This document shows positions 59,372 through 64,000 of a stretch of 64,000 nucleotides of DNA, piece after piece. This DNA comes from Eisenbergiella porci (GTDB taxonomy: Bacteria; Bacillota; Clostridia; Lachnospirales; Lachnospiraceae): the NCBI RefSeq assembly GCF_009696275.1, contig NZ_VUMI01000026.1, positions 21,334-85,333 on the forward strand, written 5' to 3'. A program made the translations under genes and the position numbers. Below the pieces are notes generated by a model that searched no databases, was not told where the DNA came from, and saw nothing but the letters and a program-made list of their open reading frames with translations. How positions within the stretch are numbered: the stretch's first letter is position 1; each line of letters opens with the position of its first letter.

Positions 59372-59923
59372 ATGACTGACGATTTATTTGAAAGGGCGCC
59401 GGTGCCCAGGGCATATTTCAAGCTGGCGCTGCCGGTGGTATTCAGCATGGTGATCAGCCTGGTATATAATATGGTGGACACCTTTTTTATCGCCCGGACA
59501 CAGAATACCAGCATTGTAGCGGGAGTGTCCCTGTGCGCCTGTTTTTACACTGATGATAGCCCTGGGAGATATTTTCGGCCTGGGCGGCAGCTCCGTGATT
59601 TCCAGGCTGTTCGGTCAGAAAAAGGTGGCCGCCATGGGAATTGCGATGAGGTGAATATGATTGTCATGCTTATTATGGTTGGCTTTGCATTCGGCGCGCA
59701 GCCGCTGATAGGCTATAATTACGGGGCCGAAAACCGGGAAAGGCTGCGGAAAATTATACGGTTTGACCTTTGCGTGGAACTGGTATTTTCTGTTGTATGC
59801 GCGGGATTGCTGGCTTTGTGTGCCCCGCAGATAATGGGGATTTTCATGAAAGATGCGGCGGTCATTGCGGTAATCCTTTATATGCAAACGCAAAATGCGG
59901 CGAAAAAGTTGTCCCTGCCATAA
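59372..59923 (+). pseudogene. MATE transporter remnant with frameshifts and deletion
   Basis: A normal start (ATG 59372) encodes FKLALPVVFSMVISLVYNMV and DTFFIARTQNTSIVAG. Near 59535, at a run of five T, the frame shifts to FTLMIALGDIFGLGGSSVIS and RLFGQKKVAAMGIAMR. Then a deletion joins VGFAFGAQPLIGYNYGAENR from the second half. The C-terminal helices are lost. It is not functional. Confidence 0.85.
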
Positions 59924-60049
59924 CAGACAGAACCGCGCAAAACAGCTGCCTTTTTTTGTTAAGAGCCCGAACCGGAGCAAAGATGCAGGCGGAAAGGCAG
60001 GGGCCGGCTGTGCTCCCGCCTTTGCAGGCGATACATTTTTTAACTATGC

Positions 60050-60080
60050 GATGTAAATGAGAAACATTCTCAATTACATC
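60050..60080 (+). promoter_or_regulatory. Fur-like palindrome upstream of the suf operon
   Basis: GATGTAAATGAGAA (60050-60063) and TTCTCAATTACATC (60067-60080) form an inverted repeat with one mismatch. Its centre, TGAGAAACATTCTCA, fits the 7-1-7 pattern of Fur-family boxes. It is 13 bases upstream of a candidate promoter and about 200 before sufC, a fitting place for iron or oxidative control of iron-sulfur cluster assembly. The rest of 59924-60278 shows only an imperfect GGATTTGAACA/TGTTCGAATCC inverted repeat at 60123-60165. Confidence 0.6.
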
Positions 60081-60092
60081 ACTTTTCTTATA

Positions 60093-60121
60093 TTGCTTAT
60101 TCCTGTCAGGGTATTTATAAT
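60093..60121 (+). promoter_or_regulatory. Candidate promoter of the suf operon
   Basis: TTGCTT (60093-60098), 17 bases and TATAAT (60116-60121) point toward sufC, leaving a leader of about 150 bases. Confidence 0.65.
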
Positions 60122-60278
60122 AGGATTTGAACAATTCATACTTAAATGGTAGGAAATGTTCGAATCCTTTTCCGATATTACGGGAAAGGAAGAAATAAGC
60201 AGTAATGTCTGCCGGAAACGCCGGCAGGGAAAATAGAAGAGCAGGCCGGTCAGAAAATGACGGAAATGGAGGAACGCT

Positions 60279-61046
60279 ATGACAGAGCAATTACTAAACG
60301 TAAACGGACTGAAGGTTAACGTGGAAGACAGGGAAATTCTCCATGGGATAGATTTGCAGATGAACGCGGGAGAGACTCATGTATTGATGGGGCCTAACGG
60401 CGCGGGAAAATCCACCCTGGGATATGCGCTGATGGGAAATCCCAAATTTGAGATCACGGAAGGAAGCATTTTTTTTAAGAATAAGGATATTACAGAGGAA
60501 GCGGTGGAAAAAAGGGCGTCAGACGGCATTTTCCTTTCCTTCCAGAATCCGCTGGAGGTGCCGGGGATTTCCCTGGGCAGCTTTATCCGCAGCGCACTAG
60601 AGAGGCGCAGGGGAGAAAAACTGAGGCTTTGGGATTTCCGGAAGGAAATGAAAAAGGCCATGGAGGTGCTTCAGATGGATGAAACCTATGCGGACAGGGA
60701 TTTGAATATAGGTTTTTCCGGCGGTGAAAAGAAGAAAGCGGAGATCCTGCAGATGCTTATGCTGCGGCCCGCCCTGGCAATCCTGGATGAAACGGATTCC
60801 GGGCTGGATGTGGATGCGGTCCGCACGGTATCCCGGGGCGTGGAGGAATACCAGAAGAATGAAAAGGGCGCGCTTCTCATCATCACACACAGCACGAGGA
60901 TTCTGGAATCCCTGAAGGTGGATTACACGCATATTCTGGTGGATGGCCGTATCGTGGAGACAGGAGACGCCGGGCTGGTGGAACGAATCAATGCGGAAGG
61001 CTTTGAACAGTTTTACGAACAGGCTGTACGGATGTATCGGCAGTAG
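60279..61046 (+). CDS. sufC: Fe-S cluster assembly ATPase SufC
   Basis: This 255-residue ABC-type ATPase works with SufB and SufD in the SufBCD scaffold. It has Walker A VLMGPNGAGKSTLGYALMGN (about residues 33-52), Q loop FLSFQNPLEVPGI, signature region NIGFSGGEKKKAEILQM, Walker B LAILDETDSGLDVDAV and the switch His in IITHSTRIL. GGAGG precedes ATG 60279. It is the first gene of sufC-sufB-sufD-sufS, the usual clostridial order. Confidence 0.97.
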   Translation: MTEQLLNVNGLKVNVEDREILHGIDLQMNAGETHVLMGPNGAGKSTLGYALMGNPKFEITEGSIFFKNKDITEEAVEKRASDGIFLSFQNPLEVPGISLGSFIRSALERRRGEKLRLWDFRKEMKKAMEVLQMDETYADRDLNIGFSGGEKKKAEILQMLMLRPALAILDETDSGLDVDAVRTVSRGVEEYQKNEKGALLIITHSTRILESLKVDYTHILVDGRIVETGDAGLVERINAEGFEQFYEQAVRMYRQ

Positions 61047-61073
61047 GCGCGAAAATGCCGGAAAGGAGTGTTT

Positions 61074-62480
61074 ATGGAAGAAAGAACCTATGTGGATGAT
61101 ATAGACAGAAGCGTTTATGACATAAAAAATGAAGAAAAGGATGTTTACCGGGTAAAAGAAGGCCTGACGCCTGAAATTGTCGCGCAGATTTCCCGGGAGA
61201 AAAAGGATCCGCCGTGGATGGAGCTGTTCCGGCTGCAGTCCCTGCAGATTTATAATCAGATGCGGGTGCCTGACTGGGGGCCATCCCTGGAGGGGCTGGA
61301 CATGGAGCATATCGTAACCTATGTCAGGCCCAACACGCATATGAGCGCCAGATGGTCCGATGTACCGGAGGAGATCAAGGATACCTTTGAGCGGCTGGGG
61401 ATCCCGAAGGCGGAGCGTAAGTCCCTGGCAGGCGTGGGCGCCCAGTATGATTCCGAGCTGGTATACCATCATGTAAGGGAGGAGGTGGCCGCCCAGGGCG
61501 TGGTATACACGGACATGGAAAGCGCCCTGAAGGGAGAATATGCTTCCATGGTACGTAAACATTTTATGAAGCTGGTACGGCCCAATGACCATAAATTTGC
61601 GGCGCTGCACGGAGCCGTCTGGTCGGGAGGCTCCTTTGTATATGTGCCTCCGGGCATTTCGGTCACCGTACCGCTGCAGTCCTATTTCCGGCTGAACGCG
61701 CCGGGAGCGGGACAGTTTGAACACACGCTCATCATTGTGGATGAGGGCGCCGATCTGCATTTTATCGAAGGCTGTTCCGCGCCCAAATACAATGTGGCCA
61801 ATCTGCATGCCGGTTGCGTGGAGCTGTATGTGGGCAAAAAAGCCAGGCTCCGCTATTCCACCATTGAGAACTGGTCCAAAAACATGTACAACCTGAACAC
61901 CAAACGCGCTGTAGTGGAGGAAGGCGGTGTGATTGAGTGGGTATCCGGCTCCTTTGGCTCCCACGTATCCTGTCTCTATCCCATGAGTATTTTAAAGGGT
62001 AAAGACAGCCGGGCGGAATTTACGGGAATCACCTTCGCCGGAAAGGGCCAGTGCCTTGACACGGGCGCCAAAATTGTCCATCAGGGAAAGAATACTTCCT
62101 CCTTTATCAATACAAGATCCATTTCCAAGGACGGCGGGAACAGTACCTTCCGCAGTTCTGTGGTGGTGGCGAAGGATGCGAAGCAAAGCAGGGCGGCCGT
62201 TTCCTGCCAGTCGTTGATGCTGGACAGTTTTTCACGCTCAGATACCATACCGGCCATGGATATCCGGACGCCGGATGCGGACATCGGGCATGAGGCCCGG
62301 ATTGGAAGGATCAGTGAAGACGCGGTATTTTACCTGATGTCGCGCGGCATCGCGGAGGAAGACGCCAGAGCTATGATAGTTAGCGGCTTTGCCGACAATG
62401 TTTCCAAGGAGCTGCCGTTGGAATATGCGGTGGAGATGAACAATCTGATACAGCTGGAAATGAAAGGCAGCATCGGATAG
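61074..62480 (+). CDS. sufB: Fe-S cluster assembly scaffold SufB
   Basis: This 468-residue SufB-type beta-helix protein shows YDSELVYHHVREEVAAQGV, HGAVWSGGSFVYVPPGISV, FIEGCSAPKYNVANLHAGCV, FGSHVSCLYPMSIL and RSSVVVAKDAKQSRAAVSCQ. The conserved Cys and Glu residues for the nascent cluster are present. ATG 61074 follows AAAGGAG; a GTG two codons earlier overlaps that site. It lies 27 bases after sufC. Confidence 0.97.
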   Translation: MEERTYVDDIDRSVYDIKNEEKDVYRVKEGLTPEIVAQISREKKDPPWMELFRLQSLQIYNQMRVPDWGPSLEGLDMEHIVTYVRPNTHMSARWSDVPEEIKDTFERLGIPKAERKSLAGVGAQYDSELVYHHVREEVAAQGVVYTDMESALKGEYASMVRKHFMKLVRPNDHKFAALHGAVWSGGSFVYVPPGISVTVPLQSYFRLNAPGAGQFEHTLIIVDEGADLHFIEGCSAPKYNVANLHAGCVELYVGKKARLRYSTIENWSKNMYNLNTKRAVVEEGGVIEWVSGSFGSHVSCLYPMSILKGKDSRAEFTGITFAGKGQCLDTGAKIVHQGKNTSSFINTRSISKDGGNSTFRSSVVVAKDAKQSRAAVSCQSLMLDSFSRSDTIPAMDIRTPDADIGHEARIGRISEDAVFYLMSRGIAEEDARAMIVSGFADNVSKELPLEYAVEMNNLIQLEMKGSIG

Positions 62481-62606
62481 CGGCGCGGAGACAGAAGAAA
62501 ATTTTCTGCCTGCAGAGGGCCTGCATTTTGTTTTTCAAAACAAGGCGGAAAGCCTCTGCCCGCCGGAGAAACTGTAATTTGCTTTGCAAAACAGTAGGAG
62601 GATGAA

Positions 62607-63725
62607 ATGAGACAAGGAATGGAAATGAAGGTTAACAGGCTGCCCATGAGGACATGGAACTGGCTTCATATGAATGACAGCAGCCTTTCAGATATTGATA
62701 CTGAAATTTACGGAAAAAATATGGTGCCCTGCAATCCGCAGTTTACGCTGCCCGGGCAGGGCGTATCCTGTATCCGGGGAATGAGCGCCGGAACGCTGGA
62801 ATCTGGGTTTCAGGAAATCCCCACAGGTATGGGGCCGGATATGGATGAGCTTGTGCGGGAAAGTGAAACGCCCATGGATATTTTCCGAATAAAAAGGGGC
62901 GCGCATCCCGAAGAGGCACTCAGGCTTTCCTGCCAATATAAACAGGGAGAAAATTCTCTGCATGCGGTCTGTATTTATGCGGAGGAGGGAAGCAGCATCA
63001 CGGTGATCATGGAAAACTTTTCAGGCCGTCTGGATTCCGGCAGCGCCGGTATCCAGACGAAGGTTTATGCTGAAAAAAACGCGGCGGTCAAGCTTATCCA
63101 GGTACAGCTTTTAGGAGATGGCTTTGCTGCCATGAATGATGTGGGCGGGATTTGTGAGGAAGGCGCTTCCATAGAACTGCTGCAGCTGCAGCTGGGCGCC
63201 AAAACCACTTATGCGGGCGCCCGCATAAACCTGGCGGGAGATGCGAGCCGCATGAAGGCGGATATCGGCTATCTGGGCAAAAATACGCAGAAGCTGGATA
63301 TGAATTACGTGGCCGAGCATCACGGCAGGAAATCAGAGAGCCAGATGGAAGTGAAAGGCGTGCTGCGGGATCAGGCATCCAAGCTCTTCCGGGGCACCAT
63401 TGATTTCCACAGGGGCTGCTCCGGCGCGGAAGGCGCGGAAAAAGAGGAAGTGCTGCTTCTGGGAGACGATGTGGTAAACCGTACCATACCGCTGATTTTA
63501 TGCGGTGAAGAGAATGTACAGGGAAATCACGGCGCCACAGCGGGAAAGCTGGATGAGGAAAAACTCTTTTATTTCTGCTCCAGGGGGCTCAGCCGCGAAG
63601 AAGCCTGCGATATGATGGCCCGCGCAGGAATTGATGCGTTGTGCGCCCAAATCCCGGATGACACCGTTGTCAGACGGGTACAGAAATATCTGGAAGGAGG
63701 AAGCCCGGATGAAAAACTGGAATGA
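62607..63725 (+). CDS. sufD: Fe-S cluster assembly protein SufD
   Basis: This 372-residue SufD pairs with SufB and SufC. The N-terminal helical part includes LPMRTWNWLHM, and the beta-helix core has GRKSESQMEVKGVLRDQASK, FRGTIDFHRGCSGAEGAEKE and LLGDDVVNRTIPLILC. The C-terminus shows FYFCSRGLSREEACDMMARA, close to the matching segment of SufB. ATG 62607 has AGGAGG six bases before it. Its end overlaps the sufS start by 17 bases. Confidence 0.93.
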   Translation: MRQGMEMKVNRLPMRTWNWLHMNDSSLSDIDTEIYGKNMVPCNPQFTLPGQGVSCIRGMSAGTLESGFQEIPTGMGPDMDELVRESETPMDIFRIKRGAHPEEALRLSCQYKQGENSLHAVCIYAEEGSSITVIMENFSGRLDSGSAGIQTKVYAEKNAAVKLIQVQLLGDGFAAMNDVGGICEEGASIELLQLQLGAKTTYAGARINLAGDASRMKADIGYLGKNTQKLDMNYVAEHHGRKSESQMEVKGVLRDQASKLFRGTIDFHRGCSGAEGAEKEEVLLLGDDVVNRTIPLILCGEENVQGNHGATAGKLDEEKLFYFCSRGLSREEACDMMARAGIDALCAQIPDDTVVRRVQKYLEGGSPDEKLE

Positions 63726-63875
63726 ACAGGAAATACGCGGGGATTTTCCCATCTTCGGCCGCAGCGGGCCGCTGATTTATCTGAATAACGCGGCAACTGC
63801 CCAACGTCCGGCCTGTGTGCTGGAAGCAGAACGTTCCTTTTATGAAAACTGCAACGCCAATCCCTTAAGAGGATA
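63709..63875 (+). pseudogene. sufS: Cysteine desulfurase SufS, interrupted after 55 codons
   Basis: ATG 63709 follows GGAGGAAG and encodes the true N-terminus of SufS-type cysteine desulfurase: DFPIFGRSGPLIYLNNAATA, then ACVLEAERSFYENCNANPLR. At codon 56 the sequence meets TAG inside GTGTG at 63876, and family similarity ends. The PLP lysine and active-site cysteine parts are not in the window. Either an element is inserted here and the rest of sufS resumes beyond the edge, or the gene is truncated. SufS normally supplies sulfur to SufBCD. Confidence 0.85.
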
Positions 63876-64000
63876 GTGTGAAAGAAAGTAGAGGAAAACC
63901 ATAAATGGACGCACTTGAATAAGCTGTCTAAGGCAGGCAACTTTTTGAAGTGTTATAGAGTTAGGAAATTAGATCAAGAAGCTAATGGTTCATCAGGCGG
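63876..64000 (+). mobile_element. Foreign sequence interrupting sufS (possible group II intron or IS end)
   Basis: From 63876 the DNA starts GTGTGAAAG, is AT-rich and unrelated to sufS. GTGYG is the 5' consensus of group II introns, and the absence of an inverted-repeat end fits an intron more than a DNA-transposon-type insertion sequence. Only 125 bases are visible, so neither a reverse transcriptase nor a transposase can be checked. Confidence 0.4.

Noticed and set aside
60123..60165. GGATTTGAACA/TGTTCGAATCC inverted repeat resembling a tRNA T-arm
   Set aside because: The rest of a tRNA fold is missing and the loop is too long; kept only as an imperfect inverted repeat in the suf upstream region.

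Overview
The window looks like a chromosomal segment of a spore-forming, anaerobic Firmicute, most likely a gut Lachnospiraceae (Clostridia). The evidence is the spoIIAA-spoIIAB-sigF operon, spoVAA-spoVAB, a T-box leader in front of valS, class I cyclic-di-GMP riboswitches, a class B sortase, an LTA-synthase-like enzyme with YfhO, a SUF operon without SufA, and strong GGAGG ribosome binding sites. Coding DNA is near 50% GC. Several accessory patches are clearly richer in AT. The genus is not resolved.

Layout. 1-6.4 kb: asnA (cut by the left edge), then a two-component system with a MacB/FtsX-type ABC exporter. 6.6-8.1 kb: two convergent genes that have both lost their 3' ends at one junction. 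8.4-21.5 kb: the main accessory block, a carbohydrate-type ABC importer (second permease frameshifted) and a tightly overlapping row of two GH29 fucosidases, a GH18 enzyme, a 902-aa transglutaminase-like protein and an M17 aminopeptidase, followed by a convergent LacI regulator. None of the five enzymes has a signal peptide, so the block reads as uptake and cytosolic dismantling of fucosylated glycopeptides or glycans. 22-30.9 kb: TetR-flavodoxin pair, a cell-envelope operon (LTA-synthase-like, YfhO, DUF1624), GNAT and MORN proteins. 31-37.6 kb: rubredoxin-like/glutamate-synthase fusion, MATE pump, GNAT, GH2 glycosidase with a divergent AraC regulator.

37.8-38.9 kb is a patchwork of four gene fragments, one of them inverted. 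38.9-45.4 kb: T-box, valS, folC, a 52-aa conserved-looking protein and a zinc-ribbon/TPR membrane protein. 45.5-50.8 kb: forespore sigma-F operon, sortase B, two tandem c-di-GMP-I riboswitches in front of a secreted CAP-domain protein, then spoVAA-AB. 50.8-52.4 kb and 55.2-59.9 kb are again decayed: remnants of AraC, URO-D, GH13, AAA ATPase, Crp/Fnr and MATE genes, with intact minCDE, tspO, an iron-sulfur aldo/keto reductase and a YaiI-family gene between them. 60-64 kb: sufC-sufB-sufD behind a Fur-like palindrome. sufS stops after 55 codons, where foreign sequence starting GTGTG begins and runs off the right edge.

Two themes stand out: a candidate glycopeptide-utilisation locus, and an unusually high density of gene remnants joined at deletion or inversion points, suggesting local genome decay (or, less likely, assembly artefacts). 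All functions are inferred from sequence reading alone; no searches were run.
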